64,000 nt of DNA from Lepus europaeus (GCF_033115175.1 NW_026909196.1:7378001-7442000), one strand, 5' to 3'; counted from the first letter of the stretch, positions 1-14,133 are shown. Notes: a model not told the origin generated them from the letters alone. Numbers and translations: made by a program.

Positions 1-3000
1 TACTGTGATTTTCTCTGCCCATTGCACATGAATTCCACCCCAATTTGTCCGGATATGACTGGATGAAACCAGAAATATCCGGTTGTGTTTTGGCTAACTC
101 CATCCCAGGTATTGCTACAGCCTCTTTGTTTGTGTTTTGTGGATATTTTCGATGGACTTTATTGTTTTGAATGTTTTTATCAGGGACATTTAATTTTGTA
201 CCGTAGAAACACAAGTAGGTTCAACATGAGGACACCAGCTCTACACATTCCTGTATTCCAGGGAGAAATCTAGAGGAACTACCGCAAACAAACATGATAT
301 GTCTGTTTGTATAGATGACATTTTATGCACTTGCCTAAAGAAAAGACTTTGCTTTTCTCCAAAACAATGTTTACTGTGATTTTCTGGGTCTATTGCACAC
401 AAATTCCACCCCACTTTACCGGATATGACTGGATGAAACCAGAAATATCCGGTTGTGTTTTTGCTTACTATATTCCAGGTATTGCTACAGCCTCAATGTC
501 TGTGTTTTCTGGATATTGTCGATGGATTTTACTGTTCTGAATTTTTTTATCGGGGAATATTTAATTTTGTGCTGGGAAACACTAATTGGATCGACATGGA
601 GACACCAGCTCTACACATTCTTATTTTCTAGGGAGAAAGCTAGAGGAACTGTGGCAAACAAACATGATATTTCTGTTTGTATAGATGACATTTTATGCAC
701 CTACCCTCCAAAACGCCTTTGCTTTTCTCCAAAACCATTTTTACTGTGATTTTCTTAGTCCATTACATCCGAATTCCACCAAACTTTGTCTGGATATGAC
801 AGGATGAAACTTGAAATATCCGGTTGTGTTGTGGCTTACTATATCCCAGATATTGCTACAGCCTCTGTGTCTGAGTTTTCTGGATATTGTCAATGGACTT
901 TATTGTTTTGAATGTTTTTATCAGAGAACATTTTTTTTAGGTTGTGGAACTCTGATTGGTTCCACATGGAGACACCAGCTCTACACATTTGTATTTTCTA
1001 GGGAGAAAGCTAGAGGAACTACGGCAAACAAACATGATATTTCTGTTTGTACAGATGACATTTTAAGCAATTGGCTAACGAAAAGACTTTGCTTTTATCC
1101 AAAACCATTTTTACTGTCATTTTCAGGGTCCATTGCATACGAATTCCACCCCACTTTGTCCGGATATGACTGGATGAAACCAGAAATATCCGGTTGTGTT
1201 TTGGCTAACTCCATCCTAGGTATTGCTACAGATTCTGTGTTTGTGTTTTCTGGATATTACCAATGGACTTTATTGTTTTGAATGTTTTTATCAGGGAACA
1301 ATTAATTTTGTGCTTGGAAACACTAATTGGTTCCACATGGAGACACCAGCTCTACACATTCGAATTTCTAGGGAGAAAGTGAGAGGAACTGTGGCAATCA
1401 AACATGATATTTCTCTTTGTATAAATGACATTTTATGCACTTGCCTAATGAAAAGACTTTGCTTTTCTTCAAAACCAATTTTACTGTGATTTTCTCGGTC
1501 CATTACCTATGAATTCCACACCACTTTGTCCGGATATGGATGGATGAAACCAGAAATATCTGTTTGTGTTTTGGCTAACTCAATCCCAGATGTTGCTTCA
1601 GCCACTGTGTTTGTGTTTTCTGGATATTTTTGATGTATTTTATTGTTTTGAATGTTTTTATCAGGGAACATTTAATTTTGTACCGTAGAAACACAAATAG
1701 GTTCAACATGGGGACACCAGCTCTACACATTCCTGTATTCCAGGGAGAAATCTAGAGGAATTGCCGCAAACAAACATGATATGTCTGTTTGTATAGATGA
1801 TATTTTATGCACTTGCCTAAAGAAAAGACTGCTTTTCTCCAAAACAATTTTTACTGCGATTTTCTCCGTCCATTACATACGAATTCCACCCCACTTTGTC
1901 CGGATATGACTGGATGAAACCTGAAATATCCGGTTGTGTTTTTGCTTACTATATCCCGGGTATTGCTACAGCCTCAGAGTCTGTGTTTTCTGGATATTAG
2001 CGATGGATTTTACAGTTTTGAATTTTTTTATTGGGGAATATTTAATTTTGTGCTAGGAAACACTAATTGGTTCCACATGGAGTCACCAGCTCTATACTTT
2101 CGTATTTTCTAGGGAAAAAGCTAGAGGAACTGCGGCAAACAAACCTGATATTTCTGATTGTATAGATGACATTTTATGCAATGTACGAAGGAAAAGTCTT
2201 TGCTTTTCTCCAAAACCATTTTTACTGTGATTTTCTTGGTCAATTACACACAAATTCCACACCACTTTGTCCGCATATGCCTGGATGAAACCAGAAATAT
2301 CTGGTTGTGTTTTGGCTAACTCAATCCCAGATATTGCTACAGCCTCTGTGTTTGTGTTTTCTGGATTTTATCGATGTGCTTTATTGTTTGGAATGTTTTT
2401 ATCAGGGAAAATTTAATTTTGTACCGTAGAAACACTAATTGGTTCCACAGGGATACTCCAGTCTACACATTTGTATTTTCTAGTGAGAAAGCTAGAGGAA
2501 CTGCGGCAAACAAACCTGATATTTCTGTTTGTTTAGATGATATTTTATGCACCTACCTACTGAAACGACTTTGCTTTTCTCCAAAAACATTTTTACTGTT
2601 ATTTTCTCAGTCCATTACACCGAATTCCACCAAACTTTGTCTGGATATGATTTGATGAAACCAAAAGTATCCGGTTCTGTTTTGGGTAACTCAATCCGAG
2701 ATATTACTACAGCCTCAGTGTCTGAGTTTTCTGGATATATTCAATGGATTTTATTGTTTTGAACATTTTTATCAGGGAACATTTAATTTTGTGCTGGGAA
2801 ACACTAATTGGTTCCAAATGGAGACACCAGCTCTACACATTCGTATTTTCAAGGGAGAAAGCTAGAGGAACTGCGGCAAACAAACATGATATTTCTGTTT
2901 GTATAGATGACATTTTATGCAATGTCCGCAGGAAAAGTCTTTGCTTTTCTCCAAGACCATTTTTACTGTGATTTTCTCTGTCAATTACATACAAATTCCA

Positions 3001-6000
3001 CACCACTTTGTCCGGATATGACTGAATGAAACCAGAAATATCTGGTTGTGCTGTGGCTTACTATATCCTAGATATTGCTACAGTCTCAGTTTCTCAGTTT
3101 TCTGGATATTATCAATGGACTTTATTGTTTTGAATATGTTTATCAGCGAACATTTAATTTTGTGCTGGGAAACACTAATTGGTTCCACATGGAGACACCA
3201 GCTCTACACAATCGTATTTTCTAGGGAGAAAGTGAGAGGAACTGTGGCAAACAAACATGATATTTCTGTTTATATAGATGACATTTTATGCACTTGCCTA
3301 ACAAAAGACTTTGCTTTTCTCCAAAACCATTTTACTGTGATTTTCTTGTTCTATTGCACAAGAATTCCAACCCACTTTGTCCGGATATGACTGGATGAAA
3401 CCAGAAATATCTGGTTGTGTTTTGGCTAACTCAATCCCAGATATTGCTACAGCCTCTGTGTTTGTGTTTCCTGGCTATTATCGATGGGCTTTATTGTTTT
3501 GAATGTTTTTATCAGGGATCATTTAATTTTGTTCTACAAAACACTAATTGGTTCCACATGGAGACACCAGCTCTACACATTCGTATTTTCAAGGGAGAAA
3601 GCTAGAGGAACTGCGGCAAACAAACATGATATTTCTGTTTATATAGACGACATTTTATGCACTTGCCTAAAGAAAAGACTTTGCTTTTCTCCAAAACCAT
3701 TTTTACTGTGATTTTCTCGGTCCATTACATACAAATTCCACACCACTTTGTCCGGATATGACTGAATGAAACCAGAAATATCCGGTTGTGCTGTGGCTTA
3801 CTATATCTTAGATATTGCTACAGACTCAGTTTCTGAGTTTTCTGGATATTATCAATGGACTTTGTTGTTTTGAATATGTTTATCAGCGAACATTTAATTT
3901 TGTGCTGGGAAACACTAATTGGTTTCACATGGAGACACCAGCTGTACACATTTGTATTTTCTAGGAGAAAGCTAGAGGAACTGCGGCAAACAAACATGAT
4001 ATTTCTGATTGTATAGATGACATTTTATGCACTTGCCTAAAGAAAAGACTTTGCTTTTCTCCAATACCATTTTTACTGTGATTTTCTCGGTACATTACAA
4101 AGGATTTCCACACCACTTTGTCCGGATATGACTGGATGAAACCAGAAATATCTGGTTGTGTTTTGGCTAACTCAGTCCCAGATATTGCTACAGCCTCTGT
4201 GTTTGTGTTTTCTGGATTTTATTGAGATGCATTATTGTTTTGAATGATTTATCAGGGAACATTTAATTTTGTACCGTAGAAACACTATTTGGTTCCATAG
4301 GGAGACACCAGTCTACACATTCCTATTTTCTAGGGAGAAAGCTTGAGGAACTGCGGCAAACAAACATGATATTTCTGTTTGTATAGATGACATTTTATGC
4401 ACTTTCCTAACGAATAGACTTTGCTTTTCTCCAAAATCATTTTTACTTCGATTTTCTCGGTCCATTGCATAGGAAATCCACCCCATTTTGTTTGGATATG
4501 ACTGGATGAAACCAGAAATATCCAGTTGTGTTTTGGCTAACTGCATCCCAGATATTGCTACAGCCTCTGTGTTTGTGTTTATTGGATATTATTGACGTGC
4601 TTTATAGATTTTAATATTTTTATCACGGAACATTTAATTTTGTACCGTAGATACACTAATTGGTTCCACATGGAGACACCAGCTTTACACATTCGTATTT
4701 TCTAGGGAGAAAGCTAATGGAACTGTGGCAAACAAACATGGTATTTCTGTTTGTATAGATGACATTTGTGCACTGGCCGAAGGAAAAATCTTTGCTTTTC
4801 ACCAAAACCATTTTTACTGTGATTTTCTCGGTCCATTACGTACGAATTCCACCAAGCATTGTCTGGATATCACTGGATGAAGCCAGAAATATCCGGTTGT
4901 TTTGTGTCTTACTATATCCCAGATATTGCTACAGCCTCAATGTCTGAGTTTTCTGGATATTATCAATGGACTTTATTGTTTGAATATTTTTATCAGGGAA
5001 CATTTAATTTTGTGCTGGGAAACACTAATTGTTTCCACAAGGAGACTCCAGCTCTACACATTCGTATTTTCTAGCGATTAAGCGAGAGGAACTACGGCAA
5101 ACAAACATGATATTTCTGTTTGTATAGATGACATTTTATGCACTTGCCTAAAGAAAAGACTTTGCTTTTCTCCAAAACCATTTTTACTGCGATTTTTTCG
5201 GTACATTGCATACGAATTCCACACCACTTTGTCCGGATATGACTGGATGAAACCGGAAATATCCGGTTGTGTTGTCGCTTACTATATCCCAGAGATTGCT
5301 ACAGCCTCTGTGTTTGTGTTTTCTGGATATTATCGATGGACATTATTGTTTCGAATTATTTTATCAGGGAACATTTAATTTTGTACTGTAGAAACACAAA
5401 TAGGTTTAACATGGGGACACCAGCTCTACATATTCCTGTATTCTAGGGAGAAATCTAGAGGAACTGCAGCAAACAAACATGATATTTCTGTTTGTATAGA
5501 TGACATTTTATGCACTTGCCTAAAGAAAAGACTTTGCTTTTCTCCAAAATCATTTGTACTGTGATTTTCTCAGTCCATTACGTACGAATAACACACCACT
5601 TTGTCTGGATATGACTGGATGAAACCAGAAATATCTGGTTGTGTTTTGGCTTACTATACCCCAGATATTACCACAGCCTCAGTGTCTGTGTTTTCTGGAT
5701 ATTATCGATGGATTTTAATGTTTTGAATGTTTTTATCGGGGAATATTTAATTTTGTGCTGGGAAACACTAATTGGTTCCACATGAAGACACCAGCTCTAC
5801 AAATTCGTGTTTTCTAGGAAGAAAGCTAGAGGAACTGCAGCAAACAAACATGATATTTCTGTTTGTATAGATTTCATTTTATGCACTTGCCTAACAAAAA
5901 TACTTTGCTTTTCTCCAAAACCATTTTTACTGTGATTTTCTCGGTCCATTACATACGAATTCCACCCCATTTTGTGCAGATATGACTGGATGAAACCAGA

Positions 6001-7620
6001 AATATCCGGATCTGTTTTGGCTAACTCAATCCCAGATATAGCTAAAGCCTCTTTGTTTTTGCTTACTGGATATTATCGACGGACTTTATTGTTTTTATAG
6101 TTTTTGTCAGGGATCATTTAATTTTGTACCGTAGAAACACTAATTGGTTCCACATGGAGACACCAGCTCTACACATTCGTATTTTCTAGGGAGAAAGCTA
6201 GAAGAACTGTGGCAAACAAACATGATATTTCTTTTTGTATAGATGACATTTTTTGCACTTGCCTAAAGAAAAGCCTTTGCTTTTCTCAAAAGCATTTTTA
6301 CTGGGATTTTCTCGGTCCATTGCACACGAATTCCAACCCACTTTTTTCCGGATATGATTGGATGATACCAGCAATATCCGGTTGTGTTTTGGCTAATAAA
6401 ATCCCAGATATTGCTACAGCTTCTGTGTTTGTGTTTATTGGATATTATGGACGTGCTTTATGGTTTTGAATGTTTTTTTATCAGGGAACTTTTAATTTTG
6501 TACCATTGATTCACTAATTGGTTCCATATGGTGACACCTGTCTACACATTCGTATTTTCTACGGAGAAAGCTAGAAGAACTGCGGCAAACAAACATGATA
6601 TTTCTGTTTGTATAGATGACATTGTATGCACCTACCCTCCGAAATGCCTTTGTTTTTCTCCAAAACCATTTTTACTGTGATTTTTTCAGTCCATTACATC
6701 CGAATTCCACCAAACTTTGTCTGGATATGACTGGATGAAACCAGAAATATCCCGTTGTGTTGTGTCTTACTATATCCCAGATATTGCTACAGCCTCAGTG
6801 TCTGAGTTTTCTGGATATTTTCGATGGACTTTATTGTTTTGAATGTTTTTATCAGGGAACATTTAATTTTGTACCGTATGTACACTAATTGGTTCCACAT
6901 GGAGACACCAGTCTACACATTCGTATTTTCTAGGGAGAAAGCTAGAGGAACTGCGGAAAACAAACATGATATTTCTTTTTGTATAAATGACATTTTATGC
7001 ACTTGCTTAACGAAAAGACTTTGCTTTTCTCAAAAAACATTTTTACTGTGATTTTCTCGGTCCATTACCTATGAATTCCACCCCACTTTGTCCGGATATG
7101 GATGGATGAAACCAGAAATATCCGGTTGTGTTTTGGCTAACTCAATCCCAGATATTGCTACAGCCTCTGTGTTTGTGTTTTCTGTATATTTTCGATGGAT
7201 TTTATTGTTTTGAATGTTTTTATCAGGGAACATTTAATTTTGTACCTTAGATACACAAATAGGTTCAATATGGGGACACCAGAACTACATATTCCTGTAT
7301 TCCAGGGAGAAATCTATAGGAACTGTGGCAAACAAACATGAAATGTCTTTTTGTATAGATGACATTTTATGCACTTGCCTAAGGAAAAGACTTTTCTTTT
7401 CTCCAATACCATTTTTACTGTGATTTTTCGGTCTATTGCATACGAATTCCACCCCACTTAATCGGATATGACTGGATGAAACCAGAAATATCCCGTTGTG
7501 TTTTGTCTATCTCCATCCCAGATATTGGTACAGCCTCTGTGTTTGTGTTTTCTGCATATTATCAATGGACTTGATGGTTTTCAATGTTTTTATCAGGGAA
7601 CAATTAATTTTGTGCTGGGA

Positions 7621-7752
7621 AACACTAATTGGTTCCATATGGGGACACCAGTCTACACATTAGTATATTCTAAGGAGAAACATTGAAACACTAATTTATT
7701 CATCATAGGGACTCTAGCTCTACACATTAGTATTTTCTAGGGAGAAAGCTGG
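7621..7752. repeat. Partial duplication inside one satellite monomer
   Basis: A piece of about 66 bp (AACACTAATT ... TCTACACATTAGTAT ... GGAGAAA) appears twice in a row, at about 7,619 and 7,687, so this monomer is longer than the others. It is a local slippage or exchange event. Confidence 0.7.
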
Positions 7753-8976
7753 AGGAACTGCGGCAAACAATCATGATATTTCTGTTTGTATAGATGACAT
7801 TTTATGCACTTGACTAATGAAAAGACTTTGCTTTTCTCCAAAACAATTTTTACTCTGATTTTCTCGGTGCATTGCCTATGATTTCCACAACAGTTTGTCC
7901 GGATATGACTGGATGATACCGGAAATATCCGGTTATGTTTTGGCTAACTCAATTCCGGATTTTGCAACAGACTCTGTGTTTGTGTATTCCTGTTATAAGA
8001 TGGACTTTATTGTTTTGAATGTTTTTTATCTGGGAACATTTAATTTTTTGCTTGGAAACACTAGGTGGTTCCACATGGAGACACCAGCTCTACACATTCG
8101 TATTTTCTAGGGAGAAAGCTAGAGGAAATGCGACAAACACACATAATTTTTTTGTTTGTATAGATGACATTTTTTGCACTTGCCTAAGGAAAAGACTTTG
8201 CTTTTCTCCAAAAGCATTTTTACTGTGATTTTTTCGGTCCATTGCATACGAATTCCACACCACTTTGTCCGGATATGTCTGGATGAAACCAGAAATATCC
8301 AGTTGTGTTTTGGCTAACTCAATCCGAAATATCGCTACAGCCTCTGGTTTTATGTTTCTGGATATTATCCAGGGAGTTTATTGTTTTGAATGTTTTTATC
8401 AGGGAACATTTAATTTTGTACTGTTGAAACACTAATTGGTCATCATGGGTACACCAGCTCTACAGATTCATATTTTCTAGGGAGAAAGCGAGAGGAACTG
8501 CGGCAAACAAACATGATATTTCTGTTTATATAGATGACATTTTATGCATTTACCTAATGAAAATACCTTGCTTTTCTCCATAACCATTTTTACTGTGATT
8601 TTCTCGGTCCATTACTTATGAATTCCATACCACTTTGTCTGGATATGGATGGATGAAACCAGAAATTTCCGGTTATGTTTTGGCTAACTCAATCCCAGAT
8701 GTTGCTACAGCCTCTGTGTTTGTTTTCTGCGGATATTTCCAATGGACTTTATTATTTTGAATGTTTTTATCATGGAACATTTAATTTTGTACCGTAGAAA
8801 ATCAAATAGGTTCAACATGGGGACACCAGCTCTACACATTCCTGTATTCCAGGGAGAAATCTAGAGGAACTGCGGCAAACAAACATGATATTTCTGTTTG
8901 TATAGATGACATTTTATGCACTTGCCTGAAAAAAAGACTTTCCTTTTCTCCAAAACCATTTTTACTTGGATTTTCT

Positions 8977-10456
8977 CAGTCCATTACATCCGAATTCCAC
9001 CAAACTTTTTCTCGATATGACTGGTTAAAACCAGAAATATCCGGTTGTGTTTTGGCTAACTGACTCCCAGATATTGCTACAGACTCTGTGTTTGTGATTT
9101 CTGGATATTATTAATGGACTTGATGGTTTTGAATATTTTTTTCTTTTTGACAGGCAGAGTGGACAGTGAGAGAGAGAGACAGAGAGAAAGGTCTTCCTTG
9201 GCCGTTGGTTCACCCTCCAATGGCCGCCGCGGTTGGCGCACTGCGGCCGGCGCACCGCGCTGATCCGATGGCAGGAGCCAGGTGCTTCTCCTGGTCTCCC
9301 ATAGGGTGCAGGACCCAAGTACTTGGGCCGTCCTCCACTGCACTCCCTGGCCACAGCAGAGAGCTGGCCTGGAAGAGGGGCATCCGGGACAGGACCGGTG
9401 CCCCGACCGGGACTAGAACCCGGTGTGCCGGCGCCGCAAGGTGGAGGATTAGCCTAGTGAGCCGCGGCGCCGGCCGGTTTTGAATATTTTTTATCAGGGA
9501 ACATTTAATTTTGTGCTGGGAAACACTAATTGGTTCCACTTGGAGTCACCAGCTCTACATATTCGTATTTTCTAAGGAGAAAGCTAGAGGAACTGCGGCA
9601 AACAAACATGATATTTCTGTGTGTATAGATGACATTTTATGCACTGGCCGAAGGAAAACTCTTTGCTTTTCACCAAAAGCATTTTTACTGTGATTTTCTC
9701 AGTCCATTACATACGAATTCCACTGAATATTTTCTGGATATGACTGGATGAAACCAGAAATATCCGGTTGTGTTTTGGCTAATTCCATCCCAGATATTGC
9801 TACAGGCTCTGTGTTTGTGATTTCTGGATATTTCAATGGACTTTATGGTTTTGAACGTTTTTTATCAGGGAACATTTAATTTTGTGCTGGGAAACACTAA
9901 TTGGTTCCACATGGAGACACCAGTCTACACATTCGTATTTTCTAGGGAGAAAGCAAGAGGAACTACGGCAAACAAACATGATATTTCTGTTTGTACAGAT
10001 GACATTTTATGCACTTGCCCAATGAAAAGGCTTTGCTTTTCTCCAAAACCATTTTCACTGTGATTTTCTTGGTCCATTACTTATGAATTCCATACCACTT
10101 TGTCCGGATATGGATGGATGAAACCAGAAATATCTGGTTGTGTTTTGGCTAACTAACTCAATCCCAGATGTTGCTACAGCCTCTGTGTTTGTGTTTTCTG
10201 GATATTTTCCATGGACTTTATTGTTTTGAAAGTTTTTTTCGTAGAACATTTAGTTTTGTACCGTAGAAACACAAATAGGTTCAACATGGGGACACCAGCT
10301 CTACACATTCCTGTATTCCAGGGAGAAATCTAGAGGAACTGCAGCAAACAAACATGATATTTCTGTTTGTATAGATGACATTTTATGCACTTGCCTAAAG
10401 AAAAGACTTTGCTTTTCTCCAAAACAATTTTTACTGCGATTTTCTCGGTCCATTAC
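8977..10456. repeat. Satellite block, copy 1 of a recent internal duplication
   Basis: Apart from the inserted SINE, this stretch matches 12,298-13,426 nearly base for base, far more closely than neighbouring monomers match each other. Matching points (for example 9,511/12,481 and 9,836/12,806) are exactly 2,970 bp apart, which is eight monomers. This suggests unequal exchange or a higher-order unit of eight monomers. A related monomer type, marked by CTTTTTCTCGATATG, also recurs at about 10,475. Confidence 0.85.
9142..9475 (-). mobile_element. Young C-SINE (lagomorph C repeat) in the satellite
   Basis: Complete C-SINE read on the minus strand: head GGCCGGCGCCGCGGCTCAC at 9,475, a tRNA-like B box (GGTTCTAGTCC), the GGCCATTGGAGGGTGAACCAA block, a CTCT-rich tract and the ACTCTGCCTGTCAAAAAG tail. 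It is flanked by the direct repeat GGTTTTGAATATTTTTT at 9,125-9,141 and 9,476-9,492. The same satellite site without insertion is present near 12,446. Confidence 0.97.
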
Positions 10457-12297
10457 ATCCGAATTCCACCAAACTTTTTCTCGATATGACTGGATGAAAC
10501 CAGAAATATCCGGTTGTGTTTTGGCTAACTGACTCCCAGATATTGCTACAGACTCTGTGTTTGTGATTTCTGGATATTATTAATGGACTTTATTGTTTTG
10601 AACATTTTTATCAGGGAACATTTATTTTTGTGCTGGGAAACACTAACTGGTTCCACATGCAGACACCAGCTCTACACATTGGTATTTTCTAGGGAGAAAG
10701 CGAGAGGAACTGCAGCAAACAAACATGATATTTCTGTTTGTATACATGACATTTTATGCACCTGCCTAAAGAAAAGACTTAGCTTTTCTCCAAAAACATT
10801 TTTACTGTGATTTTCTCGTTCAATTACATACAAATTCCACACCACTTTGTCCGGATATGACTGAATGAAACCAGAAATATCCGGTTTTGCTTTGGCTTAC
10901 TATATCCTAGAGATTGCTACAGACTCACTATCTGAGTTTTCTGGATATTATCAATGGACTTTATTGTTTTGAATATTTTTATCAGGGGACATTTAATTTT
11001 ATACCCTAGAAACACTAATTGGTTCCACATAGAGACACCAGCTCTACACATTGGTATTTTCTAGGGAGAAAGTGAGAGGAACTGCGGCAAACAAACTCGA
11101 TATTTCTGTTTGTATACATGCATTTTATGCACCTGCCTAAAGAAAATACTTTGCTTTTCTCCAATACCATTTTTACTGGGATTTTATCAGTCCATTACTT
11201 ACGAATTCCACACCACTTTGTCCGGATATGACTGGATGAAACCGGAAATATCCGGTTGTGTTGTGGCTTACTATATCAAAGATATTGCTACAGCCTCAGT
11301 GTCTGAGTTTTCTGGATATTTTTAATGGACTTTATTGTTTTGAACATTTTTATCAGGGAACATTTAATTTTTGCTGGGAAACACTAATTGGTTCCACATG
11401 CAGACACCAGCTCTACACATTCGTATTTTCTAGGGAGAAAGCGAGAGGAACTGTGGCAAACAAACTCGATATTTCTGTTTGTATACATGCATGTTATGCA
11501 CCTGCCTAAAGAAAATACTTTGCTTTTCTCCAATACCATTTTTACTGCGATTTTCTCTGTCCATTACATACGAATTCCACACCACTTTGTCTGGATATGA
11601 CTGGATAAAACCAGAAATATCCGGTTGTGTTTTTGCTTACTATATCCCGGGTATTGCTACAGACTCAGTGTCGGTGTTTTCTGGATATTATCGATGGATT
11701 TTACTGTTTTGAATGTTTTTATCGGGGAATATTTAATTTTGTGCTGGGAAACACTAATTGGTTCCACGTGGAGACACCAGCTCTCCACAATCCAATTTAA
11801 TAGGGAGAAAGCTAGAGGAACTGCGGCAAACAAACATGATATTTCTGTGTGTATAAATGACATTTTATGCACCTACCTACTGAAACCACTTTGCTTTTCT
11901 CCAAAACGATTTTTACTGTGATTTTCTTGGTCCATTACAAACGATTTCCACACCACTTTGTCCGGATATGCCTGGATGAAACCAGAAATATCCCTTTGTG
12001 TTTTGCCTAACTCGATCCCAGATATTGTAACAGCCTCTGTGTTTGTGTTTTCTCGATTTTATCGATGTGCTTTATTGTTTGGAATATTTTCATCAGGGAA
12101 TATTTAATTTTGTACCGTAGAAACACTAATTGGTTCCATAGGGAGATGCCAGTCTACACATTCGTATTTTCCAGGGAGAAAGCTAGAGGAACTGCGGCAA
12201 ACAAACATGATATTTCCGTTTGTATACATGACATTTTTTGCACTTACCTACCGAAACGACTTAGCTTTTCTCCAAAAACATTTTTACTGTGATTTTC

Positions 12298-13426
12298 TCA
12301 GTGCATTACATCCGAATTCCACCAAACTTTTTCTCGATATGACTGGATGAAACCAGAAATATCCGGTTGTGTTTTGGCTAACTGACTCCCAGATATTGCT
12401 ACAGCCTCTGTGTTTGTGATTTTGGATATTATTAATGGACTTGATGGTTTTGAATATTTTTTATCAGGGAACATTTAATTTTGTGCTGGGAAACACTAAT
12501 TGGTTCCACTTGGAGTCACCAGCTCTACATATTCGTATTTTCTAAGGAGAAAGCTAGAGGTACTGCGGCAAACAAACATGATATTTCTGTGTGTATAGAT
12601 GACATTTTATGCACTGGCCGAAGGAAAAATCTTTGCTTTTCACCAAAAGCATTTTTACTGTGATTTTCTCAGTCCATTACATACGAATTCCACCGAATAT
12701 TTTCTGGATATGACTGGATGAAACCAGAAATATCCGGTTGTGTTTTGGCTAATTCCATCCCAGATATTGCTACAGGCTCTGTGTTTGTGATTTCTGGATA
12801 TTTCAATGGACTTTATGGTTTTGAACGTTTTTTATCAGGGAACATTTAATTTTGTGCTGGGAAACACTAATTGGTTCCACATGGAGACACCAGTCTACAC
12901 ATTCGTATTTTCTAGGGAGAAAGCAAGAGGAACTACGGCAAACAAACATGATATTTCTGTTTGTACAGATGACATTTTATGCACTTGCCCAATGAAAAGG
13001 CTTTGCTTTTCTCCAAAACCATTTTCACTGTGATTTTCTCGGTCCATTACTTATGAATTCCATACCACTTTGTCCGGATATGGATGGATGAAACCAGAAA
13101 TATCCGGTTGTGTTTTGGCTAACTCAATCCCAGATGTTGCTACAGCCTCTGTGTTTGTGTTTTCTGGATATTTTCCATGGACTTTATTGTTTTGAATGTT
13201 TTTTTCATAGAACATTTAGTTTTGTACCGTAGAAACACAAATAGGTTCAACATGGGGACACCAGCTCTACACATTCCTGTATTCCAGGGAGAAATCTAGA
13301 GGAACTGCAGCAAACAAACATGATATTTCTGTTTGTATAGATGACATTCTATGCACTTGCCTAAAGAAAAGATTTTGCTTTTCTCCAAAACAATTTTTAC
13401 TGCGATTTTCTCGGTCCATTACATAC
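12298..13426. repeat. Satellite block, copy 2 of the duplication (SINE-free)
   Basis: Partner of 8,977-10,456 at a satellite distance of 2,970 bp. It lacks the SINE: GGTTTTGAATATTTTTT continues uninterrupted at about 12,446, giving the natural empty site. Only scattered single-base differences are seen over about 1.1 kb; the copies part near 13,426, where this one reads ACGAATTCC instead of CCGAATTCC. Confidence 0.85.
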
Positions 13427-13701
13427 GAATTCCACACCACTTTGTCCGGATATGACTGGATGAAACCAGAAATATCCGGTTGTGTTTTGGCTAACTCAAT
13501 CCCAGATATTGCTACAGCCTCTGTGTATGTGTTTTCCGGATATTATCAATGGACTTTATGGTTTTGAATGTTTTTTATCAGGGAACAGTTAATTTTGTAC
13601 CGTAGATACAATAATTGGTTCCATACGGAGACACCAGCTCTACACATTCATATTTTCTAGCGAGAAAGCTAGAGGAACTGCCGCAAACAAACACGATATT
13701 G

Positions 13702-14133
13702 TGTCGGAGGCCACCCGACAAACCACATGGAGACACGCAGCACTCAGTCAATTCATCACCACGTTTATTGCCTCATCGCGTTCCAAGCCATAGTTGGGGG
13801 CCCGGCGATGAGGGACTGGAGGCAGTCTCCCTAAGGAAACACTTCATTCTCCATCAGCAAGCACCAAGAAACACAAGGACATATACCCCAGGCCCCATAC
13901 AGATAACATTCATTGTGTGCAATCATGCATAGCACAGGAACAGAGCAAGTTTACAAAGTAGCAATGATCAGGGTACAAGCTCTGCAGATAGTGCAAAGAA
14001 CATCATAAACCTTCATCAGAAGTCACATCCTGCCTGCAGGAATATGGGATGAAAAGTCTTGGAAACAGGATTAGATAAGGGACAGCCTCAGCCTGCTGCA
14101 TCTCATGTCGGGCCAGGGCCACTGGCCCCGAAA
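13702..14133 (-). repeat. ERV-A 3' LTR
   Basis: 432-bp partner of the LTR at 18,484-18,915, with about 12 substitutions between them. Its first minus-strand bases read TTTCGGGG instead of TGTCGGGG, so the terminal TG is mutated. It directly follows the polypurine tract at 14,134-14,151. Confidence 0.93.

Larger units (their letters stand above)
1..13701. repeat. Satellite array, about 370-371 bp monomer
   Basis: Head-to-tail tandem repeat covering the whole left side of the window. The same anchor (the GGTTGTG after ATATCCGG) recurs at 81, 451, 822, 1192, 1562, 1932, 2303, 2673, 3044, 3413 and 3784, a period of 370-371 bp, giving about 36 monomers once the SINE at 9,142-9,475 is removed. Each monomer is AT-rich and carries a dyad, CCGGATAT-n18-ATATCCGG, with inner arms CTGG and CCAG. 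Neighbouring monomers differ at many sites but stay in register. Open frames of 60-156 codons occur inside monomers, but the period is not a multiple of three and they look incidental. A rabbit centromeric satellite family of similar monomer length (about 375 bp) has been described; whether this is that family needs alignment. The array runs off the left edge. Confidence 0.95.

Noticed and set aside
9142-9475. tRNA gene from the GGTTCTAGTCC B box
   Set aside because: It is part of the C-SINE body, which is tRNA-derived; no cloverleaf is formed.
1-13701. Regularly spaced repeats as a CRISPR array or a multi-gene family
   Set aside because: The repeat unit is about 370 bp without short repeat/spacer structure, the setting is mammalian, and the frames shift between monomers.
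1-13701. CENP-B box in the satellite
   Set aside because: I looked for TTCG-n4-A-n2-CGGG on both strands of typical monomers; the nearest (ATTCGTATGTAATGG on the minus strand) lacks the required A and CGGG.
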